Numbered from the stretch's first letter, positions 39,330-51,654 are shown. The stretch: DNA of 64,000 nt from Muricea muricata (GCA_963855995.1 OY979718.1:36781059-36845058), one strand, 5' to 3'. The notes: a model not told the origin generated them from the letters alone. Program-made: numbers and translations.

Positions 39330-39694
39330 TTTGCTACAGTTGTTTACAAGGATACTATCATCCAAGGAGAATGTTTAAGAGCAAAACATTCCCCATATTC
39401 AAGGCTTTCTTACACGAGAAATAGTCAAACACTCAAACATTGAAATAAAAAGATTGCTAAACTTGTGGAAATATGGTGGGCTCGTCTTTCGCGCTTGGCC
39501 ATGCGCCCTAAGCATCAAAATGAAAATCCAAGCAACGTGGCATACCACAGCTAACCCAAGAACGCGATTGATTCACTTATCGTGTCTTATGATATGATTT
39601 TATCCGAAAGGCTTGAAAAATTATTAGACCAGGCAGCGACAACTTGAATATTACTGCGGTAACGTTACTCGGGAAAAAGCAAATTCCGATACGG

Positions 39695-39862
39695 GCATCT
39701 TGAGAATGCAAGATATGCTTCAAAAACAAGACGCTGGTTGAAACTGTAAATTCAAGTTTGACTATATTTCAAAGCCATTCTTTCTGACGATGACTTTGAA
39801 GTAAAAATGAAAATTTACAGTTTCAACCTGTTTTGAAGCATACCTTGCATTCTCAAGATGTC
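39695..39862. mobile_element. Foldback family 3, full copy
   Basis: CATCTTGAGAATGCAAGATA, then TGCTTCAAAA and GGTTGAAACTGTAAATT, is inverted with 60 bases between the arms. It lies about 370 bp upstream of the SEC24 start codon. Confidence 0.75.
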
Positions 39863-40320
39863 TTTTTTAGCATTTACTTTTTACTTTACTTTTTCAAATT
39901 GTCGGCTGGTCATGGTTACAGGGGGAGACCCACCTCCCCGGCGTTAATTGGGAGGAGGCAGTCCCCAACAATTGTTATATATTTTCGCTGGCATTGCAGG
40001 TGCACAAATCCCATAGTCCTGGTGCCTAACTTGCTCAAATCTGGCCACTGGGTCAGTCACAGTGCATGGAGCCCGATTTCCCAGCAAAAATAGGCAATTC
40101 CTAGCTCCCATTTAGCCCGTCAATAAGGAGTTGATGTCTCTTAAGTCAATGCCTTAAAAACTGTGCGGGTCTGAATAAACATTCCAAAAAACATCACTTT
40201 GCAAAACCCAAGATCTTCCTTGGTTATTAATTTATAACTCCCAATGTTCAGTAAAACACATTAAGTGGGTCCACTACTAAAAAAATTTTTTCGTTTCTAA
40301 TGGCTAATGCTATTAATTAC

Positions 40321-40747
40321 ACAATTATTGAATTCGATTCTCACAGGATATGAGGAATTATTAAGGCAGAGGTTTGTTGAAGCAGATAACACAAACCGAC
40401 GCCTTGATAATTCCTCATATCCTGTGAGAACCGAATTCAATAATTGTTTTATTGTTTTTTGAAAATATTTTAAACTCAGTTTAACGCTTGTAAATAAGAC
40501 ATTACAAGCTGCTAATAATGAAACAGCATGCGAGTCGACTTGTAGCAAGTCTAATGCCAGTCAATCTGTCAATATACGACCGGAAATGAGTCATAATGTC
40601 GTATATTTGTTTTCAATATACGACGAAATGACTCATGAATGTCGTATATTTATTTTCAACCCCAAGCGGCAACAACCAAGCGGATATGAGGATTTCACCT
40701 TTAGCTCTTAACCAATCACAACTCCTAAAATATTTTCAATAAACAAT
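40321..40747 (-). mobile_element. Foldback family 2, copy 2 (opposite orientation)
   Basis: The inverted counterpart of the element at 29488. It has the palindrome ACAATTATTGAATTCG to CGAATTCAATAATTGT, then the ATATACGAC repeats, then CCTAAAATATTTTCAATAA. It lies in the spacer between SEC24 and the HEPN-dsRBD gene. Confidence 0.75.
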
Positions 40748-41585
40748 AATAGACGTAGTTTAACTACGTTGTTACCTCTGCTTCCGTCACTTGAAAAATA
40801 TGATTTTAAGTGTTATTGTTGCTATACTTACCAAACTAGATTGCCTGCTCGACTTAAATATGCCGAAATAAATACGCTTAAATTCATATATTGATAAATT
40901 AAACAAAACAATGCAACAGAACAATAAAGCGCTCAACAAAACCAATGAAAGGCTTCCTTTTGTTCAGGGTAAAATCATGGCTTTACCCTAACAAGATATA
41001 CATTTTGTTCAATTTTTACGTTTATGAATATTTTTTGTGTTTCAAATTCTGGAAATACTTAGAGAACATCGTGAACAAGATCTTCTGCAAATTTTGAAAA
41101 TTGATAAGTTTTAAGCAATTTTGTATGCATGATTTCGACAGAAATATAGATGATGGAAACTCGAAACAACTTTTTGTTTACTACCAAAGATAATTTCTAG
41201 GAACCTAAATTATTTCAAAGCAATGGATATAACATAATAACACCTCTGGAATCGAGGATCATATTTTTGAATGTTAAAACTTTAGTTTTCAGTACAAAGT
41301 ACTTAATTTTTACTGAAAGTGTGACCTGAAAATTTTGCTCAAGTAAAAGAAATTAAAAGCATTGGAAAAATATTCTTCTGAAAGAGGCAGACCAACTCTT
41401 AACACCGTTAATGGTTTCGGGCTTTTCCTTTTCTTTTTTTTGAAACGTGATCCCTCACTACAGGTTTGACTTACAGTTCTTTCACTTCTTTGACCCATCC
41501 AATGGATAACCGAGGACAACGTGTGATATTAGGGTACACAGAGGAAATGGGCGGATAGGAATTTAAGTAATTCCAGGAACAAAGC

Positions 41586-41602
41586 GAAAGTGAAAGATGA
41601 AA
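41586..41602 (+). promoter_or_regulatory. IRF/ISRE-like element upstream of the HEPN-dsRBD gene
   Basis: GAAAGTGAAAGATGAAA contains GAAAnnGAAA followed by a third GAAA-like half at regular spacing, the form bound by IRF proteins. It is about 120 bp before the ATG at 41721, inside a stretch that otherwise aligns with the promoter of the tandem copy. In that copy the same place reads roughly CAAAGCTGCGAAGTTATA and the motif is lost. Function is inferred only. Confidence 0.5.
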
Positions 41603-41720
41603 TACAATATCGTTGTTACCTGTAAAACTTTCGTTTTGTTGTTGTTAAACGCACAGTTTGTGCTTGAACATCGAACAAATATCATATTTCCGAGCGAGAT
41701 AAACTAGGCCTTAATTAAGT

Positions 41721-44700
41721 ATGGCCGACGAGGAATGGAAGAAACGTTTGGATGACCCGGAATATAAAAATTGGATCAAGGTTTCTCTTGCACTGATTCA
41801 TTCAAAGGAAGCGCTTCACGACTTCACTAAAAACGTGATTGATGATCTCCATCGTGATATTAAAACCAGGGTAGGCACTGGAATATGCACTGGTACTTCT
41901 GCTTGTAACACTAACAGGAAAGGTGGAAAACCACCGAGTTGTCCAAGTTGTGATCTGTGGGTGAAAGAAATCAAATCACAGAATAAAGGACAGCTACAAT
42001 GGAAGAATGCAGACCCAACGAAATGGGACAAGGATCCTTGGGAAATCGCTAAATGCTTTATGAATGTCCAGGGAGGCAAAGCCTCCTCAGCTGCGGTTAC
42101 AGGACCTGATAAAACAGACCTCTCAGGAATGTTGAATGTTCTTATTAATTGCAAGAAATTCCGGAATGATCATATAAGTGACATAAAATTGGCTGAGAAT
42201 GTTCGGAAAGTTAGGAATGATCTAATGCACTGTGCAGCAATGGCCTTCAATGATGCTGACATGAAGGGCATGATTGACCAGGTTATTGCACTTCTTGAAG
42301 ATGGAAAGAAATTGAAGGGAATCTGTCAAAAAACAGTCAAGACTGTTAAATCATTAAGAGATAATGAATTTGAGTTGAAGGAAACAGACGAGCATGAATG
42401 CATCAAGTCTGCATTGGCAGCTGCTTCAGGAGAAGATGATCTTGCTAATGACATGATGTTGAAGCTTTGTGAATTAATCAAAGGAAACAAGGACCTGGAA
42501 ATGAAGTTTGAAGGTAAATTAAACAAGCTTGATGAAAAAGTTATGCGTATAAAAGAAGAAAATGATGCTAAGTTTTCAACAATGGACTTGACTATTGGTG
42601 AGCTCAGAGGACAAATAAACAATCTTACAAGGATGGTTACAAGCGGACCAAGTTTTTCAAGCAATCCAACCAGTTCAGTGATAGAAAATGAAATCAAGTC
42701 GTATTACAAAAGTATCCTTCAAAGTTATGCTCAAAAGAAGAATCTTGCAAAACCAGAATATGACTGCCATCCATTTGAAAATGGGTTTCGTGGCACAGTT
42801 CGTTTTAATGGAAAGGTATTCGAATCAAGTGGAGCAAAGCCAACAAAGAAAGAAGCAGAACAATGTGCAGCAGAGGAGGCATTAAATGTGTTAGGAAATG
42901 ATGGTTCAGAAGAGTGTGATGAAAAAAATGAATTGCCATCAACTAAGCTTCAGGAGTCAACCCAACGAGAAACCGGAACTAAAAACTTTAAAGGTGTATT
43001 ACAAGAAAAAGCACAGAAGCAGAAGTTCAATAAACCTATATACATCAGTACAAAGACAGATGATGGGTTGTTTTTGTCTGAAGTGATGTATAATGGTGTG
43101 TGGTACTCACCGGATAAGAGCCTCAGGCAGACTAAGAAGATTGATGCAGAACAGAAAGCTGCTGAGTTTGCCCTGGCTGCCCTAAACAGGTATTGCACAA
43201 TAATATATTTAGATACAGAGTGAAAAGTTTTAATTTTGATTCGAAAATATCATAAATTATGTACAATCATATAATATTAACCATAATTGTGCCCCTAGTT
43301 TGTTATAATTCTGCTTGGAGCTTACTGCTTCAACACCAGATTATAGTCAAGCCAAGAGACCAGTCTTGCCTGCAATGATGGTACAGTAACTAGGCTTTAA
43401 AAGGTCCTTAAAAGTCCTAAATTTATAAGCTATAATCATGCTATATTTCTGGGGAGCCTGACTTGCATAAACTAGTTTTCCGCTATACTGTAGTAACTTG
43501 GTTGGTACCTAGTATCAAGTCTTTAGAGTCACAACTGAAGAAAGCTCATTTGTCTCTGACAGCAATGGTGGACCCTAGGGGGGAGAGGGGAGGGGAGTGT
43601 GAGTCCCCCAGACAAAAAAGGAAGTACATAAAGTAAAAATCTTGCATGTACCAAATAAACACAAATCACAGCAATTACAAAATTTTTAATGAATATATGA
43701 CTATTTCATAAAACATTCAGCTAAAATGTAAGCATTATTAAGTAGAGATGCGCGATCATGAAAATAGCTGATTAACATTTACGATTAGTTGGTGGCCGAT
43801 TATTTCATATAATCGACTGATTAATTGGCATAAACCGATTACTGAAACAGCGTGCTTTGTCACGTTGTGCTTTCTGTTTAGCATTCACGAATTCTCATTC
43901 ACTTAGCTCTGTGTTTTTTTTTATTCAGGCTTCAAAATTCCATTGTCAATTAAATTAAAATAACAAGTCTTATAGAACTTTTACTACAAAGATATTCAAG
44001 AAAATATTTGCGCTCATAATTTGAAACAAGAACGACTGACGCCATCTATAACGGCCCCATTTAATTTACTTTCGGATGTCGTTCGTGTTGACAAGATGTG
44101 CGCGCTGCTTTCACTGGGTGTCATGTTCATAAACATAAGTAGTTTCTTGGAACGCGCTGTTTCTTGGATTTTCAAGTAATTTTAGCGTGCTAAAGCAGTA
44201 AAGAACCTCGTCCTTTTCCATTTAAAATAATCAAATCTATTTCCGATTATTCTACAATAATCGGCCGATTACCGATTATTTAAAAATTGGCCGATTAATC
44301 GACTTTTCCGATTAATCGGCGCATCTCTACAGTTAAGCATACCAAATAATACTGTATAATAATATTTGTTTCTGCACTGTACATGTCACAACTTGCATTT
44401 TAAGTGAGGTTTAGAAATTGTTTGAGTTGCGTTGTTCCAATAGAAATTTGATGTCGAAAATGGGAACACCGCGGAAAAACGTCTGCGCATGCGCAAGTAC
44501 TTGAAAATATTGTGGGGAATTTAAATTCCGTTTCCTTCCCGTTTCCTGAAGCAAAATCATTCCTTTTAATGGCTGAAGATAAGTGAAACAAACAAAACAA
44601 CATTAGGACGAATAGTTTGGCTATTAATTAGTAGTTTTCTAAGGTTAAGAACACAAAATTTAATATAAAAATTGACGTTTGAGTCCGGAGAGGCGTCCGA

Positions 44701-47700
44701 GTACTTCTTGAAAAATTCTCGAACACCGGATTAAAACACAAGAGTTTTGCAAACTGTGAAAGAGTTTTGCATTTGCATATGCTTAAGTTGTATAGCAGGT
44801 CATTACCTTTAAATACAGTCAACGCAAAATTTTTTCATTCTACGCAAAAAAAGTTATTGGCAAAAATGTGGATAAAATTACCCTATGTAAAATTTCCTTG
44901 TTCATTCGGTCGAGTAGCTTTCGCAAACAATAATTTTTTCATTACTCACCTTTGGCCAGCATCTAAAATAATATTATTTTCTAGGAATGTAAACTACAAT
45001 TATTTCTTGTTTTTAAGTTCATACGTTCGCTGGTTAGCTAATAATTTTACTCCAATGGCACATATGTGAGGTACTTCTTTTCACCGCCATATTGCGAAAT
45101 AAACAAGCTCAAAACACCCGATTCATCAAGCCAATCTCAGTAAAATTGACGCATGCGCAGACGTTTTTCCGCGGTGTTGAAAATGGGCCTCATGCATTCT
45201 TTTTAACTTTCGTTTTGTGTGGGGTTCCTTGCAAGCAGTTAAGTGTCACTGCCTGACAGCTCCCCCCCCCCTACCTGCAAGCAGGGATTACTGGCGGTTT
45301 AACACCGCCTATTTGGCCTCTGACGGCCGATTTTTTTTTTATCAAACAACAAATAAATTATAGTAATGATAGTTGACCGTTTTTCAATTATGAACAGTTT
45401 TGGACGTAGTTGTCTATTGACGAGATGGAGCCTGAAATGATGACTGTTATTGGAACCCCTGCTTGCAAGGTGACAATCATACAAATTTTCACACCACCCT
45501 TTAAATGAACACCATGCACATATTAATTCACGCCTGGCATTTTGCATGCAAAATCGGTCATTTCGCCTGTATTCAAATACAGCGGTTGCTCCACAAAAAG
45601 TATTCGATAAAGCTATCTTACACGAAGTACACCTAATCATTGATGCAAAATGGCGGACAAATTTTTATTTACACAAATCACAATAAGGACAACAAGAAGC
45701 AAAACTGGTGAGGAAAATGAGGAGATTTAAGTTTTTGAGGGATGCTTGTGCAAGAATCTAACCTGGACATTGTGCGACGCAACGTTTTGCTTTTGGTAAA
45801 GGCTGGTTCGATTGCATTAAACTGAAGTGAGTTGGACAGTTGCAGTGAATATTTGCGAATATTGGCAAAGTCTGCTTGTCAAGCTACGGTATACAAACGA
45901 AAATGTGTTGTTTACAAGGTTTATATGTCGGGAAGTCATGACAAGAAACTATGAAAACAAATTTCTTGCTATAAACTGCATTGAAGACATAAAACCAAAT
46001 TGAAATTACATGTATGAATTTGTAAACAATATTTGTCCATAATTGCCTTATTAAAAGGGCATTCTGCCATTCAGACAATAAGGCACAAAGATTTAAGAAA
46101 ATAGATGTGTACAACAAGACATTCTCGATATGTAGTTTTCAACAGTTTGGTCATCCAACAACTGATGCAGTGATGCTTTGTTAATTAGTGTATTAAAATT
46201 GTACTGTAAATTACACTAGCCAAAGATGAAATTTCTATCAAATTATGTAAAGCAAAAGTGTTGTAGGGAACGTAAACCTGAGTGAATGGGATTCCAACCT
46301 CACTCGCTTAATTTCTGTTTGTCACAACAAGGGTCGGGGACCAAGCTACTATGTAATTCTGGTTCTTAGCATTCCTTATGTATTCTAAGCTTTCAAAAAT
46401 TACCCTATCCACCCCAACCATTGTCAGCAGGAACAAATGTATGTAGAAAATTTTATTATAGTTTATTAATGTAAATATTTACACAGTGGTTATAATTTTT
46501 GTAAAATTAAAATTACTGAATATATTTTCTTTTATTGTTATATTTTTTGGGGGGCTCTTGATGGTACCATGGTCTTCCTTTGACAATTAAAGTCAACTGT
46601 CCATAATAAATTCATTATGTGTAGAACATAGTGGGAACAGGTGTAGTATACCTATTATGATGCCAATTTTAGTTGCCATGGGGAGTTTGTTGCTAAATGG
46701 TTACACTAGGTAAATAAAAGTTGGACCTGAACTAATGCAATATATTAATAACACATGTACACAGAAGTCTAATTAACCCACTGATGTGCAAGACCTTGAT
46801 TTTCCTGTGACAACTCAACTTGTTTTGTATAATGAACCTAAAATAAAAAGGTAGGCATTTACCTACACCATGCATTTACTACCAAAAATATGCTGGGGGG
46901 AAGACTACACAAAGCTTGCCCTAAAGCCTGGGGAGCTGATATGGGCATGTGGAGATAATCTGAAGAACATAAGCACAATGTCAGTTTGGTCTGATCATGA
47001 ATATTTATAGCATATATTTGATATGCTAATATGTAAAAAAATCTATCAATACATCCATCCTGTTTTTGAGGTTTGATTCAACTCGATGGTTGAAGACGAC
47101 AAGACAGATATACCAATAGCCATATCAATGTTCATGATCAGCAATTAAAATTGTTTTTGAACATGTCAACAATGCCTGCACTACTAATGCCAAACTCTAT
47201 TATATATTTGGGATGTAGTTTGCAGTTACAATTCCTCTTGAATATTAGTTATTAATAGCAATGTAATGCATGATTTCTTTATAAATAATGACATACAAAA
47301 CAACAACACTTGATGGTGCTAGCATAGTTGAAGTCAAATATACTTTACACCATCTCATTAGGCATTAAGGCAGCCTTAATTGCTAGATGGATAGAAAACT
47401 TTTTTTAACAGGGTAGCTCAATCAGCACAAAGGCTGGTATCCTTGGGGCCCCTGCATAATGAATATGAAAAGGTGATTTATGTAGGGTTGTGTCAAAACA
47501 AGTGTACTATATTGGCTATATATAATAGCCCATACCAATCACTATTGACAACATTAACCCTCCCAGGCCATCACCAAGTATTATTTTCTCCCAGGCAATA
47601 ATCAAGTACCAATTTTTAAAAAATTCATTGCTTTGGGTTGGGACTTCTTCAAACTACCATTATTGCTTGACTGTTAACCAGTGACTAGTGAAAATGTTTA

Positions 47701-50700
47701 AGCCGTAATCATTACTACCAGCAGTCGGCAAGCATATTCATATACTGGTACTACATGGCTTTTCATGGTGCTTTGTAGGTGTTCATTAAGTACTTGTTTG
47801 CAAGAATTTTTTAATGAGTACTGATCTTGGCCATTTGGGCTAACTTAGTGTAGTGCATTAATAAACATGAGTGAATAAATGAGCAATATATAAAATACAG
47901 TAATAAATCTGGGATAGTATATTTGCAAAATTGTAAACAAACATAAGCACTTTAGAATTGATCATCACAAAATGACAAAAATAAACGCGAGTTCTTGTTG
48001 CATCATGGTGGTTAAGTTGATATATATATATAAAATTTGAAACAGTGCAAAATACCCATGAATTAGAAACGCGATAACAAGAAATACAAAGTCTATAATA
48101 GGTTTCCTACCTTCTAGTCCGATCCATCAGGCTTTGGAGTTGCATTTTTTGCTTTTGGCCGTTGTCTTCAACCGCTAACGTGTCAAACCTTGTTTTCTTT
48201 CGCGTATACTCACAAACTTCGGATATCTCAGATTCTCGCCTTTTTTAAAGGAACAATTTGATCCTTTATACCACATTTATTAAAAAATAAAAAACATACG
48301 AACTTTAACACATGTCTGAACTTCTATAGGAACCAAAAATTAAATGAAAAGAAGCCTGAACGAAGGAACCTATACAAGCCGAAGTTGTCACATTTTAACA
48401 ACTTCGAACAAAAATACGCCATTGCGCAAAATGCCTCGAAGAAGAAGCTTTGCAGTGGAAAAACATCGCGCGTAACCATGGCGATATTGATATCATTTTA
48501 ATCCTCTAGAAACCCTCTTTCTCCCTATTGCCCTCAAATACCCACCAAGGAAAACGCGCACCAGGAATAGCTTGACGAATTTAAAGAATTTTTCAATAAT
48601 TAAATTCCCTACCAGGCTCCAAAAATATGCGCGCGGTTGCGAAAAAAATTGTCTCACTTAGAATGATCGTTTTCGCGTGCAAAATGCCAGGCGTGATTAA
48701 ATGAACATCTATCACACTGGTGATTGACCGACTTGACAAATATGATTGATGCCAAGAATTAACCTCTCCGCGGAAAGAGCCACCGTCACACAGAAAACGT
48801 GAAGAGGAGTTAGACACTACGAAAAGCTTGCCAGATAGGTCTAATCCCCCCCCCCCCCCAAAAAAAAACATGGGACTCGATGCTTATCAATAAAAGTCCA
48901 GCTACGAAGCCCATGCGCGTGATGAGGATAAAATCAAGCCCGACGAGGGGATGCTGTGGCAATTGACAACATTAGCCATTAAGACATTAGAAAACAACAC
49001 GAGGCAAAGCTAGCAATTTGCAAGAGCTAAACTTTAGTGGGTGAGTGGGTTGAAAAGGTGAGGCATACAGTGTGAAACCTGAAACCCAGCTAGCACGTGT
49101 GCATATCATACTGCCAACCCTACCAGGCAATCATTGGCCCAAAAGCCCGCGAAAATGCTCCATAATTATACATATAATCAGCACACAGCAGACCTCGTAT
49201 TTGATGTTAACTATTTTTATTGTATGAACCGATTTCACGCATTTCGAAAATGATGTAATTTTGTTTTTCTTTTTGAACTATTATTTTCCACTAACATTTC
49301 CATCAAATTTCGAAGAATGGAATTTGTAATAAAATTAATTCTAATTCGTCTATCCAGCGACGTGTCTACTTCACAGCTAGATGGTGTAAGAAATGCAGAA
49401 GCAAGAAATGAAGTGAAGTCCGGAAAAAATGTTGTTAAGCCATTCAAAATGATCCTGAATGAACACGTGCAGAAGATCACGAAGGGTATCAAATTGCCCA
49501 ACTATCAAGTCAATCCGATAGATGGGAAGTTTATTTGTACTGTGACGGTATTTGACGAACTTTACAAAAGTCCTTCGGGCGAAAACAGCAAACAAGATGC
49601 AAAAGAATCAGCAGCGAAAGAAGCCTGCAAAGCTCTTGACTTGGTAGAATCTACAGCTGAAAATGCAACAAGGTAAAGAGGGACCAGTGTGGCAACGCAG
49701 TGTCGATGTATAAGAATACGGTTTTTAGAATTTGCTTACCGTGTGATAACCGTTTATGAAGTTTGCTTTCGGGACATGCGTGTCCCTCCAAGATTTCGTC
49801 CCTCAGAAACTTCGCTGGCAATTCCTTTCTCTGAGCAAAGGACCCTCATTAGTTAGTTAGTTCTACCCTCAGGTTTACCTGCTCAAACCCATTATAGTTA
49901 GCTCCTGTTGTAAATAACACTTCAAGTGCGTGGTAATGCTTAGTGGTGCCTTAATTGTTATCAGAGTGACTACACGTTTGAGAATAGAGTCCTAATGGCA
50001 CAAAGATCATTATTCATGGTTGTTGTCTTGTTCATGTATTTCTGCTGCTGCCAATTGTCCCGATTTCAACCAACTACCCTATCTAGGTGATCTAAGAACA
50101 CGGAAAAGAACTGGCACTAGTTGTCAATTAGAAATCCATTTTTCGAGCCAAACTAGCAAAAGTATAATTTACGTCGGTTCCAAATTTCTGGTAGACTTAT
50201 AATTTTCTTTACTGAACAGGATTACAAAATTTTAACAAGTTTCATAAAGGAAAATAAAAGATACAAGCGATTAAAAACATCAAAATGGATTTTTATTCGA
50301 TGGCTTGTTCCAGGCCTTTTACTCACGGTTAGATTAGCTGGATTATTTTAAAAGAAATTCTGCTATATTTTCGTGTTCCTATTACTCGATGCTTTTTCAT
50401 TTCATTTACAGAGCAGGAGATTTATCTGCAGAAAAAGAAGAAATACCAACCATAGAGCCTGCATCCGATGAAACTGATTTTGCTACACCTCAGAAAGGTT
50501 CGACAGACATAGTACTTGATGCAACAATTGATCAAGGTAAAACATATAATGCTGTAAGCAAGCTTAATGAATATGCTCAGAGAAAGGGGGTGAAACTTGT
50601 TTACGAAGATATTCCAGTTCCAGACGACGCTGGAGGCTTTCGATGTAAGGTCACAGTACAGGACATAACATTCGAATGCAAGGGATCGTATCCGAGCAAA

Positions 50701-51654
50701 AAAGTATCAAAACAAATGGCAGCGAAGGAAGCAATCGAACATTTATGTGGATTATCTGACGACAATACATCTGCGACAAATTCTCCTGCAGTACCCTCGC
50801 TAGATTCTAAAAAACGAGACGCCGAGAGCGCATCAACTGCATCAAACTCAGAAGAAATATCATCAGGGATTGCTGAACGTACCCTTGAACAGACAACCGG
50901 CTTTGAAATAGCGAAACCACCAAGTGAAACCACAGTTTCCGAGAGTCCTCATGGACAACAGATATCGACACCAAAAACCCAGCTAAATCATAAAAATGCC
51001 CTCAAGGAGTATGTTGAAAAAAGAAAGTTAGGCCAAGCCGTATATGAGCAAATGCCGCAAGACCCAACAACGAAGATGTTTTTGAGTAAAGTTTTTATAG
51101 GAAGACGATGCTTTAAGGGAAAGGATCCCAAAACAAAATTGAAAGAAGCGGATAAACATGTTGCTCAAGTCGCACTAGACATTCTCGAGGGACGCAGTCG
51201 TACATCTGAATGCAATTTTGAAGAAGTGTTGAAGGAATACCATGACAGTATTGGTTCCCCAACGTTTCCGAAGTATGAAGAAGCTTCTTGTGAAAATGAC
51301 GGGCAGTTCAATATTAAAGTCAAGGTGAAAAAGAGATACAAATTTGTATGTGAAGATGGAAGACAAAAAAAGAAAGATGCGGAAGTTTGGTTGGCAGAAC
51401 AAGCTGTGAGAGCCTTGGAAAAAGAAAACAAGATAAGTCCATCTGAAGGGAATCCGAAAAGTAGGCTTAACGTTTTCCTTCAATCACAAGGTTGTGATCC
51501 AGAGTATGATATCCAAGGAGTTCTAGCCAAGTTCACTGGTTCTCTATGTTTTTATGTTGTCGATGTTTACGAAAGTTTGACTCCGCAGAAAACGAAAAAG
51601 GAAGCTAAAATATTTGCTGCTATGTCAGCCTGTAATGGCATGGACTTGATTTGA
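41721..51654 (+). CDS. CXorf38-like HEPN protein with seven dsRNA-binding domains (1008 aa)
   Basis: Three coding exons: 41721-43189, 49358-49672 and 50412-51654. Both introns are phase 2 (AG/C joins Ser, AG/A joins Arg), giving 1008 residues. Residues 1 to about 195 resemble human CXorf38 (DUF4559-type) as I remember it: EYKNWIKVSL near the N-terminus, a Cys4 cluster (C56, C62, C74, C77), a Trp-rich DPWEIAKCFM and the HEPN motif R165-NDLM-H170. Residues 200-310 are charged and helical, probably coiled coil. Then come dsRBDs at about 322-392, 421-489, 517-587, 641-707, 787-853, 863-931 and 943-1008. Each ends in a KKxA-type RNA-contact helix such as TKKEAEQCAAEEAL or SKQDAKESAAKEAC; the fifth and sixth are the most diverged. 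The 1.5-kb first exon carries the whole N-terminus and two dsRBDs. An ISRE-like site lies about 120 bp upstream. Role unproven: dsRNA recognition coupled to a HEPN module is inferred. Confidence 0.9.
43743..44329. mobile_element. hAT-like MITE
   Basis: The ends TAGAGATGCGC and GCGCATCTCTA are inverted, and sub-terminal repeats of the type CCGATTAATCGGC extend inward on both sides. TAGAGATGCGC termini are typical of hAT non-autonomous elements. I could not define an 8-bp target duplication with certainty. Confidence 0.65.
44465..45178. mobile_element. Non-autonomous DNA transposon, 714 bp, with a perfect 9-bp target duplication
   Basis: The ends are inverted copies of AACACCGCGGAAAAACGTCT continuing to GCGCATGCG, 29 bp identical. 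The element is flanked by the direct repeat GAAAATGGG at 44456-44464 and 45179-45187. A 9-bp duplication is typical of Mutator-like transposons. No transposase frame is present. It is inserted in intron 1 of the HEPN-dsRBD gene. Confidence 0.85.
45188..49357. other. Distal part of intron 1 of the HEPN-dsRBD gene
   Basis: From 45.9 to 48.0 kb the sequence is AT-rich and free of obvious repeats. The weak exon candidate at 48111-48239 and a pyrimidine/C-rich stretch near 48845 are the only landmarks. Confidence 0.45.
48111..48239 (-). CDS. Possible internal exon of an unknown minus-strand gene
   Basis: Inside the first intron of the HEPN-dsRBD gene a 129-bp stretch is open between an acceptor-like TTTAAAAAAG and a donor AGAAG/GTAGGA, phase 2 to 2. 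It encodes a charged helical peptide (SEISEVCEYTRKK, then KQKMQLQSLMDRTRR). I do not recognise the family and found no clear partner exons. It could be a chance open frame. Confidence 0.25.
49358..49672 (+). CDS. Exon 2 of the HEPN-dsRBD gene (third dsRBD)
   Basis: The acceptor TATCCAG joins in phase 2 to exon 1 (AACAG/GTATTG), completing a Ser codon, and the donor ACAAG/GTAAAG is again phase 2. The exon encodes a linker then one dsRBD: the start helix is PFKMILNEHVQK, the beta part is CTVTVFDELYKSPSGE, and the RNA-contact helix is SKQDAKESAAKEACKAL. Matching phases at both ends mean it can be skipped or duplicated without changing frame. Confidence 0.87.
50412..51654 (+). CDS. Exon 3 of the HEPN-dsRBD gene (dsRBDs 4 to 7)
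   Basis: Begins after TTTACAG in phase 2 and runs to a TGA. It holds four dsRBDs. The first (SKLNEYAQRKGVKLVYE; SKKVSKQMAAKEAI) follows a 45-residue acidic linker and is the type that is triplicated in the downstream paralogue. A Ser/Thr/Glu-rich 80-residue linker precedes the fifth, and the last three are closely spaced. The final one ends three residues before the stop. Confidence 0.88.

Larger units (their letters stand above)
39330..41585. other. Head-to-head spacer between SEC24 and the HEPN-dsRBD gene
   Basis: The two start codons point away from each other, 2.4 kb apart. The spacer contains two foldback elements (39695 and 40321) and no coding sequence. It must hold both promoters; no TATA box could be assigned with confidence. 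Confidence 0.55.

Noticed and set aside
45649-45727. ATG-led peptide MADKFLFTQ followed by a GTGAGG donor, as an alternative first exon of the HEPN-dsRBD gene
   Set aside because: It would end in phase 1, which does not join the phase-2 acceptor at 49358.
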